Assembly: GCA_963422465.1 (NCBI GenBank)
Contig: OY730171.1
Span: forward strand, 4,794,202 to 4,858,201
Direction: 5' to 3'
From: Lichina pygmaea
Lineage: Eukaryota > Ascomycota > Lichinomycetes > Lichinales > Lichinaceae
Length of the DNA stretch: 64,000 nt
Below are positions 22,232 to 33,646 of the stretch, piece after piece (position 1 is the stretch's first letter; every line of letters begins with the position of its first letter). A program made the position numbers and the translations under genes. The notes below the pieces were generated by a model. The model had not been told where the DNA came from and made no database searches. It saw nothing but the letters and a program-made list of their open reading frames with translations.

Positions 22232-25200
22232 CTTACACTGATTTAGCTGTAGAGCCATGCAGAACTTCTAGGTACATGTTTGTTTCTCCAGAAAACCTTT
22301 GGAGGAATAAAAACTGGAGCTTGGGAGAGACTAGGGAAAATCTTGTGGAATATGCAGTAGCTAAGGAAATTTGTACATGTAGCTATTTGTTAAAACAAAC
22401 AGTTGACTTGGTAGAGCTTAGAAAGAGAGTTGGTGGGCTAGGTTGAACTGGTCAAGTCTTTTCAAAGACATAAACCAGAAAAGAAGTTTAGGAAGTAGCT
22501 TGGAGGAGAATAAGATAGATGGGAAATCTTGTAGAGAGAATTGGACTTGTTGTCTTTGGTTTGAAAATTTGTTACAGAAAAAAGTGATGTGTTGGGCTGT
22601 TTCTTCTCCAAAACCACAGATGCATAGAGAGGAGTTAAAGTCTGGAACATTTGCTCTGAAAAGAAAACTGGCCAGTCCTATTCTTGCTGACAGAATTTGA
22701 AGAAATAGACTAGACTCAGCTTTTCTCAAATCTTTGAAGATATTGAGGTTTTTCTTCTGTGGCCTTCTGGTGAACATGTCCCAAATAGCAGAACAATTTC
22801 CTCTGCTTACCTGCTATCTGGCTTCCCATTCTTTGTGGAAAACCTCCTGTAGACTTTTCTTTAAGAAGTCTTGGTTAGTAGTTAGTTGTTCCAGCCAGAC
22901 TGTTCTCCAGTTTAGAGAAATAGTTGTCAGAGACTTTGGTGTCGTTCTGAGAGAAGAAACATAGAGAGAAATTTGACTGTGTAGTTTGTGGAGAAGTGTA
23001 GAAGAAGAGTTGGGTAGTGTGTTTGAATAGAAAGATGAAAGAAAACATACTGTTCTCAGCTTGAAGTATAAGTCTAGAGGGGGTAGAAATAGTTCTGATT
23101 CAAGTAGGAAAATAGGAGTGGCTTTAAAGACACCTCCTATAGTTCTTAAACATTTATTTTGGAAAGTAGATAATGAAATAATATTAGAGAGTTTCTTTTG
23201 GGGATTGAACCAGACTCCTACTGCATAACTAAGAAGAGATCTTAGTATAGCAGTGTAGACATGACGTGCTGTTAGGACTGGTAGTCCCCAAGTAGAGTAG
23301 GTTGTTCTGGATAAAGCTGAGAAATATTTGGAGACTTTCTGTGACATGATTTTTTGGTGTTTTTTCTGGACAAGTTTTGAGTCAAAGTAAAGTCCCAAGA
23401 TGCGCACTTCTTCTTTTGGTTGAAGTACCACTTCTCCAAGTCTTAGACTGAGCTGAAGATTGTCTCTTCTTCTTCTAGAAAAATGGAGAAGTTCATACTT
23501 TTCAGGTGCAAACTTCATACCATGTTTTCTTGCCCAGTCCTGACATTTGGAATGTGTAGACTTCAACTTGAGAAGGTTGCTTTTCAAGGAGGAGGAGAAT
23601 GCAAGAAGATTAGTGTCATCTGCAAAACCAAGTGCTGAAACTCCTTTCTCAGGGGTGTGTACAGTATTGTGCAGTTCTGAGATATAGAAAAGAAATAGAA
23701 TAGGAGAGAAAGATGATCCTTGAGGGACTCCACAGTATATAGAGAACTGGGGGATTCTGAGTCATCAAACACCAGAGAGGTAGTACGTGAAGTAGTGAAG
23801 AAAAAGATCCAGGATACAAACCACTTAGGAATCATTCTCTTAATCAGGATCTTTCTGAGAACTTCTGGCAAGACTCTGTCATAGGCTCCAGAGATGTCTA
23901 GAGAGAGAAGACTAGCAACCATTCCTTCTTTCCAGATCTTTTCTACCTGGGAGGTCAGAAGAAAAAGTGCTGATTCTGTTGATCTTCCTTTTCTGAATCC
24001 TATCTGGATTTCTGGCAAGAGATTTTCTTTCTCAGCTAGTTCACTTAGTCTTGCAGTTGCAATAGCTTCAATTAGCTTCCCCATTGTATTCGGGAGAGCT
24101 ATAGGGCACCATGCTTTTGCTTGACAGTAGGATCTCTTGCCAGGTTTCCTTAGGCAGATTGTCTTGGCTGACTTGTACCTGTCTGGAAAGTATTCCAGTC
24201 TCCAGCAAGCCTCCAAAACCTTAGCAATTCTTTTGTTGAAAGAGTCTCCCAGTGCTCTTAGAAATCCATTTGGTAGAGTATCTTGGCCTGGTGCTGAGAG
24301 AGGTTTTTTCTTCTTTAGAACCTCTTGTACTTCTTCCTTGGAGACTTCTTGGGATAGTTGCCATTCCTGGGTTTCTTCTGGCAGGTCCTGTTCCTCTGGC
24401 TCTGGCTGTAGGGGAAGAGGGAAGAATTGAGTCCTGAAAGCTTCTGTTTTCTCTTCAAAAGATTTTGCCAGCTGTCCTTGTTGTCCTATAAGTTCTGGGA
24501 CTATTGGTAGGTCAGGAACTTTGCCAGCCTTTTCTTTTCCCTATTTGGCAATTCTCCAGTAGTTCTGGGTTTCTGCTAGCTGGTGGAGATGTGTTCTGAA
24601 TGTCTTTCTTTTGGCTTGTCTGATCAGACTCTTTTTCTTTTTAGTTATCTTCTCTAGTCTGGTGGTTTCCTCTTGGACTTGGAGTACTTTTCTTCTTACT
24701 TTTCTTTCCTCCTGGATTATTTCTTTGATTTTCTGGTTCCACCATGGTACTGTATATCTGGACTCTTTGCAAGGTTGGGTTGTCTTGTTTGCAATTTCTT
24801 GGAAAGTTTTGTCCAGTCTTTCCAGGTAATCATCCACTTCTTTCTTGCTAGTTAGAGATGGAATAGGTGGTAGGTTATCAGCTTCCTGTCTTGCTTGACT
24901 AGCATCCAGAGCTCTCCAGTTCTTTTTGTCTGTTCTGGTTTTTCTTGAAGTCTCCAGACTGAGAATTGTGTGCACTGGTCTGTGGTCTGACCCTGTGTGG
25001 AATCTCATGTTAATTTGTGAGTAAATAAGAGAATTAAGTAAAGAACTTGAAATAAAAGAAAGATCAATTGCTGATGAAGGTGGTTCTAGAAGAGTTCCTG
25101 CTCTTGTTGGTGTGTAGGGAGCTATTGCCAGCTCTAGTCCCTATTTGTCTGTTAGGTTCTTGAAGGATAAGGCCAGTTCTGAGTATAGCTGGCTTGACTT

Positions 25201-25583
25201 TGACTAACTTGGGTGGTGGAGATTTGAGTCTGCCAGGAGAATATGTTCACCCTCTTTTTGGATAGCTTGTTCCAGTAGGTCTAGAAGAGTCTGAGCTGAC
25301 TCTCTATAGTTCCTTTGGCTTGTGGGTGTGAAATAGAGGTTGTGGATCCAGAATGACTTTGTTTGAACTCTTATCTCCAAGGAGACTAGATCTTTACTCC
25401 AGAAAATTAGGCTTATAGATGACTGCAAAATTCTTCTGTTAACAAGAACAAGTGTTCTCCCTAGCTCCTGGCTTTGTAAAGGGTAGAAGGCTGAGAATGT
25501 TGTAGAGATGCTTGATTCTTGGTGGGGGTTTTTCCAGGGTTCTTGCAGAGTGATGATGTCCACTTCCTGTAGTCTAGGGTTTG
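22192..25583 (-). mobile_element. Family-2 LINE nested in composite A
   Basis: 3392 bp with target duplication ATCTGAAAGAAT at 22180-22191 and 25584-25595. The tail is repeated ATTTTT. It is 5'-truncated near residue 14 of ORF2. ORF2 shows an APE-type endonuclease (LQEPWKNPH, DSNLHHPS, GSDHRP), a Tad1-like reverse transcriptase (GFADDTN) and the C-terminal CxCGxxEETxxHI knuckle. It is broken: compared with the copy at 36179-39318, tryptophan codons have become TAG near 24541, 25141 and 25204, each from a CpA-to-TpA change on the plus strand, and there is at least one frameshift near 23740. Confidence 0.92.
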
Positions 25584-25595
25584 ATCTGAAAGAAT

Positions 25596-27354
25596 ATGTA
25601 GTGTCTGAAGAGAATAGAAATCACAGAGATAGAAGACTTTCTGGCAAGAGTTTGTGTGCTAAGTTGAACTGGTCTAGTCTTTTCAAAGACATAAACCAGA
25701 GAAGAAATTCTTTAAGCACTTTAGGCTTTTGAAGTAAAGAAGAGAAATTGTAGGAAAGAAAAATAGCTTGCTGTCTTTGAGTAAGAAATTTATTATAAAA
25801 GAAAGTGATATGTTGGGCAGTCTCTTCTCCAAAACTACAGGAACATAAAGAAGACTAGAAGTCTGGAACATTTGCGCTGAAAAGAAAGCTGGCTAGTCCT
25901 ATTCTTGCTGATAGAATCTGCAAGTAAAGACTAGCTTCAGCTTTTCTCAAGTCTTTGAAAACTTTGAGATTTTTCTTTTGGAGTGGTCTGCAAAATAGCT
26001 CCCAGACTGGAGAACACTTCTGTCTGTTTGTCTGCTATCTGGCTTCCCACTCTTTCTGAAACACTTCTTGCAGTTGTTTCTTGGAGTAATCTTGGTTAGT
26101 GGTTAGTTCTTCTAGCTATCTTGCTTTCCAGTTAGGTATAACAGTAGACAAAGACTTTGGAGATGTTCTTAGAGTGGAAACAAAAACTGTGATCTGGGAG
26201 AAAAGCTTGTGAAGAAGTGAAGAGGGAGAATTAGAGAAAGTATTAGAAAAATAGAAAGATTGTAGAAAAGTTGCTGTTCTGTATTTGAAATAAAGATCAA
26301 GAGGTGGTAGGAATAGTTCTCCTTCAATAAGAAATGTGGAAGTAGCTTTAAAGACACCTCCTATAGTTTTTAGACATCTAGTCTGGAAAAGATTTAAAGA
26401 AGAAATATTAGAAAGTTTTTTGTGGAGATTGAACTAGACTTCTACTGCATAGCTGAGAAGTGATCTCAGTATTGCAGTGTAGACAAGTCTAGCAGAGAGA
26501 ACAGGTAGACCCTATGTAGAAAAGTAGATCTGGAAAGTGCTGAGAAAAACTTGGAAGCTTTCTGTAACATGATTTTCTGGTGTTTTTTCCAGAGAAGCTT
26601 GGAGTTATAGTGTAGTCCCAGAATGCACACTTCTTCCTTAGACTGTAGTACCACTTCTCCAAGTCTTAGACTGAGCTGAAGATTATCTGTCCTTCTTCTA
26701 GAAAAATAGAGAAGTTTATACTTTTCAGGTGCAAACTTTATTCTATGTTTTCTTGCCCAGTCTAAACACTTGGAGTGAGTAGACTTTAGCTTCAGAAGAT
26801 TGCTTTTAAGAGAAGAAGAAAATGCCAGAAGATTTGTATCATCTGCAAAGCCCAGAGCTGATACACTTTTCTCTGGTGTATGAACAATATTATGAAGATC
26901 TGAAATATAGAAAAGAAATAAAATAGAAAAGAGAAGTGAACCTTGGGGAACTCCACAGTGTACTGGAAAAGAAGAAGACTGAATCATCAAAAACAAGAGA
27001 GGTTTTTCTTTGAGTAGTAAAAGAAAAGATCCAGTTAACAAACCAGCTGGGGATTTCTTTTCTCTCCAGGATTTTCTTGAGAATTTCTGGCAGAACTCTG
27101 TCATAAGCTTCTGAGATATCTAGAGAAAGAAGACTGGCTACCATTCCTTTCTTCCAGACTTTTTCAACTTGGGGAAGTGAGTAGAAATAATGCAGACTCA
27201 GTTGATCTTTCTTTTCTGAAGTCTATCTGGATTTCTGGTAGCAGGTTTTCTTTCTCAGCTAGTTCACTTAGCTTTGTAGCTGCTAGAGCTTCCATCAGCT
27301 TTCCAATTGTGTTGAGAAATACTATTGGCCTTCAAGCTTTGGCATAGCAATAGG
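25596..27354 (-). mobile_element. Family-3 LINE part of composite A
   Basis: This is the main body of the LINE whose 3' end lies at 22047-22179. It encodes ORF2 from the reverse transcriptase (LSLDISEAYDRVLPEIL, GFADDTN) to the C-terminal knuckle, in several frames with stops. The closest relative in the window is 55356-57260. The LINE sequence stops at 27354 inside the reverse transcriptase, after GGCATAGCAATAGG, and module X begins at the next base; GG is shared at the junction. Confidence 0.88.
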
Positions 27355-27745
27355 CCACAGTTGAGCTATGCCAAGGTATAGCACAGAGTCACTATCTCTT
27401 GCAGAGTCTCTGCCACACTTCCCCACAGTCCTGAAGTCTTTTGCACTCCACTGTGTACACTCACCCCTAGGTCCTGCTTTGGAGTGCTGGGTTGCCAGCC
27501 CAGAGCCCACACTCCAACTGCAGTTTGCTTCTTGAGTCTGTTATTTGCAGTCTGAGCCTGCACTCTGTACAGACTGGCATGCACTTCTGTCTTCTCAGAC
27601 TATATAGATAGTCTTGTAGTAGGCCCAGACTCTACTGCTGTCACTGCTATTATATACCACACCCTACAGATCTCACTGTTTCATGTTACCTCTGTAGATC
27701 TCTTGTACAGAGGCCAACCATGTCTTGCAGACTCTACAGACTCTG

Positions 27746-28012
27746 TGTCACAGTTCTGGCCCAGTTGCATATCTGGCACAAGTCACACACCTTGCTGGGA
27801 AGTTCTATCTGCACTGTTACCTGTTTGCTCTGCTGTATCCCCTGCCTATAAGAACTCCTCCTGCTCCCCCAGCTTCTTCTCTTCTTCTTTTCTCTTTTCC
27901 TTCCTTGTCTTTTGTCTTGTACATCAATCCAAGTCTCAAGTCTCAAGCCAAGTCAGGTCAAGGTTACTGAATCAGTTAGGCTTGAGTTCTGCTCTGCTAT
28001 TACCTTGTCACA
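27746..28012 (+). repeat. 5' LTR of Gypsy family 2, copy a
   Basis: 267 bp from TGTCACAG to TGTCACA, with CCTATAAGAAC promoter-like sequence near 27844. The 3' LTR equals this length plus one 79-bp tandem unit. Confidence 0.9.
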
Positions 28013-31000
28013 CTACAAAAGACCTACCCAACCATAACACACTTCACCAAGCTATGTTCACATCCTTGTCATATCTCAACAACCAGACCAAGCTATGCCA
28101 GTTGCTGGAAATAACAAGTTCCTTCACAACATGTTTGCAGAGTTCATGCAAATTCAAGCTACTAACACTACTCCCAAGTCCAAGTCCGAACACACTGCTG
28201 ACTCAGAGATCTTCAGTAGTGATGGCAGAAACACAGAAATCATGTATGAGAAGCTTGAGAGCTTTATCACATCACTGTCACTCAAGATGATGCTCAACAC
28301 TGACTGGTACCCCACAGAAACATCGTGGATTGTGTATGTCTTTTCACGCACGACTGGTACTGCACAGTCCTACATCTCAGCTAAGATCACAGCTGGCCAG
28401 TACATTGACTGGTACAATATTGTCCAAGATCTCCAGAACACCTTCTCTGACCCAGACCCAGAGTTCCTAGCTCAGAGAAAGCTTATCACCATGTGTCAGA
28501 CTAAGTGTTCCTTTGCCAAGTTCTTCACAGAGTTCAATCAGTATGCTCCACATACAGACTTCAACAACAAGACCTTGAAGTGCTATCTTTGATACACTCT
28601 CTCTGAAGAGCTTGCCAAGCAGCTTGTCAGCATCAACCTCAAGGACATCAGCTATCAGAAGCTTGTTAAGGAATACCAGCTGCAGAACAACCAGTTGCGT
28701 ACCACTTCTACCAACTCTTGCTGTCCACATCAAGCACTTCCTACCCAATCCTCAGTTCCACAGTCAGGAGCTTCAGTTCTACATCCAGGGTTTATCAAGC
28801 CAGTCTTCACACCACAGCCACCAAGTCCTACCATGGATCTCAGCCACTCTAAGCTGACACCAGAAGAGTGAGAACATCGCTGAAGTAAAGGCCTCTGCTT
28901 CTACTGTGGGAACCAAGGTCACATCTCAACCTTCTGTCCAGTGAAAAGCATGCCTGTTGTTGCCACCACTACAACCACCACCAAGTCTGCCACTGTTGAA
29001 ACTACTCCAGAGTCGGAAAACAAGTAGTTCTTGGTCATCGTTGTGCCCAAGAACATGAAAAGAATCTCTATATTGGCTATCTGTCTCTAGACCAGTAATT
29101 GGACAGCAAGTGCTTATTTCTTTCTTGTATCCTAGATGGGAAATTCAAGTGCAATACTCTTATTGACTCTGGCTGTTCAGCATTTAGCTGTATTGGTGCT
29201 TCCTTTGCATAATCTCTTCACCAAGAACCTCTCCCCTACCCACGCACATTGTGATTGTTCAATGGCAAGACATCACAAACCACGCATCTTACCAAGACAA
29301 TGATGACCACAGTACATAGCATGCACCAGGAAGAAGTCTCTCTTTTTGTGTCTCCTAGTCTTCACTATAATGTGATTCTGGGGATGCCATGGCTCCAGAA
29401 GCACAGGCCACACATTGATTAGACAAGCACCTCAATCATGTCCAAGTCAGATCACTGCTAATCTACATGCCTCAAGTCAAACAATAGCTATCCAATCTCT
29501 TTAGATCTTGAAGCCAAGATGTCTGCTGGAAAGCCTCAGGATCCCAAGCCCCTTTCTGCCACACCAATCCCCATCAATGCTACCGTATTTTCTCTCCTTG
29601 CTGCCAAGCCAGATTACCAGGTGTTCAGTGTTTCTCTGAGAGACATTGAGCAGGTGTTGAAGTCAAAGAAGTGTGTGGATCCTGCCACACTTCTCCCTGC
29701 TCAGTACCACAAGTTCCTGGACGTCTTCAGCAAGGATGACACTGACAAGCTTCCTCCTCTACACCCAGGAGTTGACCACAAGATCAAGATGGAACCAGGA
29801 ACCCAGGCACCCTCTGGACCTCTGTACAGCATGAGCAGAGAAGAACTTGAAGTTCTCAAGAAGTACCTGACAGAGAACCTGAACAAGAGCTTTATTCAAG
29901 CATCTTTATCACCTGCTGCTGCACCAGTCCTTTTTGTCAAGAAGCCAGGAGGTGGATTATGTTTCTGTGTAGACTACAGAGCACTCAACACCATCACCAT
30001 CAAGAACTGTTACCCCCTGCCACTGATCTGGGAGATGTTGGACCAGCTTTACAAAGCTGTGTAGTACACCAAGCTTGACATTGTTGGTGCCTTCAACTGT
30101 ATCTGGATGAAGGAAAGTGAAGAATGGAAGACTGTGTTCCGCACACACTCAGGCCTCTACAAATACCTTGTTATGCCCTTTAGTCTTGCCAATGTTCCAA
30201 GCACATTCCAGAACTACATCAATGATGTTTTGGGACCTGACATCCTTGACATCTTTGGCACTACCTATGTACATAACATCCTTGTCTACAGTCAGACATT
30301 CAAGAAACACCAGAAGTATGTCAAGCTTGTTCTCAGTCAACTACAAGATGCAAGCCTGCAAGTTGACATCTCCAAGTGTGACTTTGAAGTGCATCAAGTC
30401 AAGTACCTTGGCCTCATCATTCAGTCTGCCACTGAAGACAGCTGACCCAGATCTGTGAGCATAGACCCAGCCAAGACTGACGCCATCAGGGAGTGGAAGC
30501 CTCCTGCCAGTCTCAAGGAAGTGCAAAGTTTTATTACCTTTGCAAACTTCTACCACTGGTTTATCAAAGACTTTGCCAAGCTTGCATCCCTACTCACAGC
30601 TCTGACCAAGAAGAATGTTGTCTTCAAGTAGGAAACCCCAGAGCAGTGCTTGTTTGAAAGTATCAAGAAGGTGTTCAGCACTGCACCTATCCTGCAGTAC
30701 TTTGATCCAGAGAAGAAGTGTGTTGTTGAGACTGACACTTCTGACTATGTCTCTGGTACTGTCCTGTCACAGCCAGACCATGAAGAAGTTCTACACCCTA
30801 TTGCCTTCTTGTCACACCACCACCTGCCAGCAGAATGTAACTACAAGATCTACAACAAAGAGTTGCTGGCAATTGTCTGTGTCTTTGAAGAATAGTGAGC
30901 AGAGCTTGAAGAATCTCCAGAACCTGTCAAGATGATCTCTGATCATAAGAACTTGGAGTACTTTATGTTGTCAAAATATCTTTCCCACTGTCAAGCCTGT

Positions 31001-32296
31001 TGGAGCAAGTTCTTGTCACACTTCAATTTCAAGATCAGCTACTATCCAGGCAGTCAGTGCAAGGCTGACACTCTCACTTGATATTCCTAAGACCTCCTGT
31101 CAGACAGTGATCCCTGTCAAGACTTCATGGAACAAGTTGTCCTCAAGCCCAAGAATCTTACATATTCAGAGGTTCAAGTCAAGCCCATCTAGATCCTGAG
31201 ATGTTCAGAAGCTGCACCAGTTGACACTGAACCTGATGCTACACCTCTTTCAGATGTCATCCAAGCTACCTATAACAACCTTGCTGAAGGTGATCCAGTG
31301 GTAACAGTGTCATAGATGCTAAGGGATAGTGTCAGGCATAGTCAAGAAGTGTCTCTCTCAGACTGCAGCTTGGAAAATAACTGTCTCTTCTACAAGAACT
31401 GACTCTGCATCCCTGAGAACAATAAGCTACACCTACACCTATTCCAAGAAGTCCATGACCAAGCAATAGCTGGCCACACTGGGATTGCCAAGACCCACAA
31501 TCTTCTGTCTTGTTAGTACTATTGGCCAAAGATAGTGAACATCATACAGTAGTACATCAGGAATTGTCATGTCTGCTCTCAAGCAAAGCCTGCCTGTGAT
31601 CGCTAAAGAGAGCTGCTGTCTCTTCCTATACCTCAGCAATGTTGGTAGAATCTGGCTATGGATTTCATTACTGACTTGCCTAAGTCAAGAGATGTCTGCT
31701 TCCCTGGTGCCAAGCACATCTGGGTCATCACTGACTGTCTCACCAAAGAATACCACTTTGTGCTATGTGCTGAGATAACAACCTCACATCTTGTCTAGAT
31801 GTTCATCCAGTTTGTTGTTTGTACCCATGGCTTGCCCAGGAGTATTGTCTCAGACAGAGGAGGTCAGTTTGTCAGCTTGTTCTGGAAAGCACTCTGTGCC
31901 TATCTTGACATCATGCTACAACTATCCTCAGGACACCACCCAGAGACAGATAGTCAGACAGAACAAGAGAATCAGGAGCTTGAACACTACCTGAGATCCT
32001 ATATCAACTATCTTCAAGATGACTGGGTCCAATGGCTTCCTCTGGCAGAGTTCACACAGAACAACTCCCAGTCTGATTCCTCTGGTATGTCACTGTTCTT
32101 TGCCAACAAAGAGTTCCATCCACAGCTCAGCATCACACCCACAAGTGAAGCCTGCAACCAAGATGCTATAGAAATCTCTGGAGAAATAACACAGATTCTG
32201 GAACAGTTGCAAGCTGAACTCCGACTATCCCAGGAAGCTCAAGCTCACACCACCAATTTGCATCAAGTCCTGTCACTGTCCTATCAAACTGGAGAT

Positions 32297-32794
32297 GCCA
32301 AAAACCTCACTACAACAACCTAAAGCTCTACAAAGAGCTACAGAAAGCTGAGGCAAGTCTACTACTGCAAACCAGAACTGGGAGAATTGGTCTAGCAAGT
32401 TTTCTTTTCAGAGCTGGAGTCCCTGACTTTCCTACCCCTCTATGCATGTGTGGTCAAGCAGTCGAAGACAACATACTCTCTTTAACCCCCAAGATTTCAC
32501 TACTATTATTTCAAACCCAGAGCTTCTACAGAAGTTTCTGTACTGGTTTATATCTTTGAAAAGACTAAACCAATTTAATCTGGCTTTCAAACTTCACTAT
32601 TCACACTCCAACATCTAGAAGCTTTTCCTACCAGACACTACAAGATTTTCTTTTGCTACACTTTCTAGTCACCTCCCTGTCTTCAGTTTTTATTCCTTTA
32701 AAGGTTTTCTGAAGAAGTTCACTATTAGCTGGAAGATCTGCATGGCTGTAAAGCTACAAACAGTGTAAGAATCAAATCAAATCAAATCAAATCA
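32297..32794 (+). mobile_element. Family-1 LINE 3' fragment, plus strand
   Basis: 498 bp inserted in the integrase part of the Gypsy element. Target duplication ATCAAACTGGAGAT at 32283-32296 and 32795-32808. The tail is (ATCAA)n rather than poly(A). It keeps the end of ORF2 (LYKELQKAEASLLLQTRTGR onward) with a small deletion within the zinc-knuckle region, and the 3' untranslated end. Confidence 0.93.
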
Positions 32795-33300
32795 ATCAAA
32801 CTGGAGATCTTGTTTGGCTGAATACCAAGAACATCAGGACACACCACCCATGCAAAAAGCTTGACAACAAGTGGATTGGACTATTCAAGGTGTTGAAGAC
32901 AGTCAGAAACTGTGCCTGCCATCTGGAGCTTCCACATACTCTCAAGATCCACCCTGTCTTTCATGTTTCCCTTCTATATCTGACACCTGCTAATCCTATC
33001 CCTGGCCAATCAAATGAACACTCTGGCCCTGTCATTGGTCAAGACACAGATGAAGAGTTCCAGGTTGAAGAAATCCTTGACTCCAAGCCAGCAATGTCTT
33101 GACAGAAGTTCAAGTACCTGGTCAAATAGTCTGGATAGCCAATTGAAGATGCTACTGAAAAGTCTATTGAGCATCTTGACAACACCAAAGACACCATCTA
33201 CAACTTCCATGAGAAATACCCAAGGAAACCACAGCCACAGAACTACACCCACAAGTGGCCTGAGGCTCACAGGAGTTTGCCATGTGAAGGAGGGGGGTAA

Positions 33301-33646
33301 TGTCACAGTTCTGGCCTAGTTGCATATCTGGCACAAGTCACACACCTTGCCAGGAAGTTCTATCTGCACTGTTGCCTGTTTGCTCTGCTATTGCCTTGTT
33401 GCATATCTGGCACAAGTCATGTACCTTGCCGGGAAGTTCTATCTGCACTGTTGCCTGTTTGCTCCACTGTATCCCCTGCCTATAAGAACTTCTCCTGCTC
33501 CCCCAGCTTCTTCTCTTCTTCTTTTCTCTTTTCCTTCCTTGTCTTTTGTCTTGTACATCAATCCAAGTCTCAAGTCTCAAGCCAAGTCAGGTCAAGGTTA
33601 CTGAATCAGTTAGGCTTGAGTTCTGCTCTGCCATTGCCTCATCACA
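33301..33646 (+). repeat. 3' LTR of Gypsy family 2, copy a, with internal duplication
   Basis: 346 bp, exactly 267 plus 79. A 79-bp tandem duplication starts at 33319 and 33398 (both GTTGCATATCTGGCACAAG). The duplicated units have already diverged slightly. Confidence 0.9.

Larger units (their letters stand above)
27746..33646 (+). mobile_element. Chromodomain Ty3/Gypsy LTR retrotransposon fossil (family 2, copy a)
   Basis: 5' LTR 27746-28012 (267 bp) and 3' LTR 33301-33646 (346 bp), both TGTCACAG...TCACA, with target duplication CTCTG at 27741-27745 and 33647-33651. Parts in order: gag 28095-28600, zinc knuckle about 28890-28935, protease about 29155-29210 (LIDSGCS), reverse transcriptase about 29750-30450, RNase H about 30660-31080, integrase about 31430-33000, chromodomain about 33055-33230. 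It is broken with many breaks, and a LINE has inserted at 32297-32794. The integrase-chromodomain order places it among chromoviruses. It landed inside module X of composite A, so it is younger than that. Confidence 0.92.
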
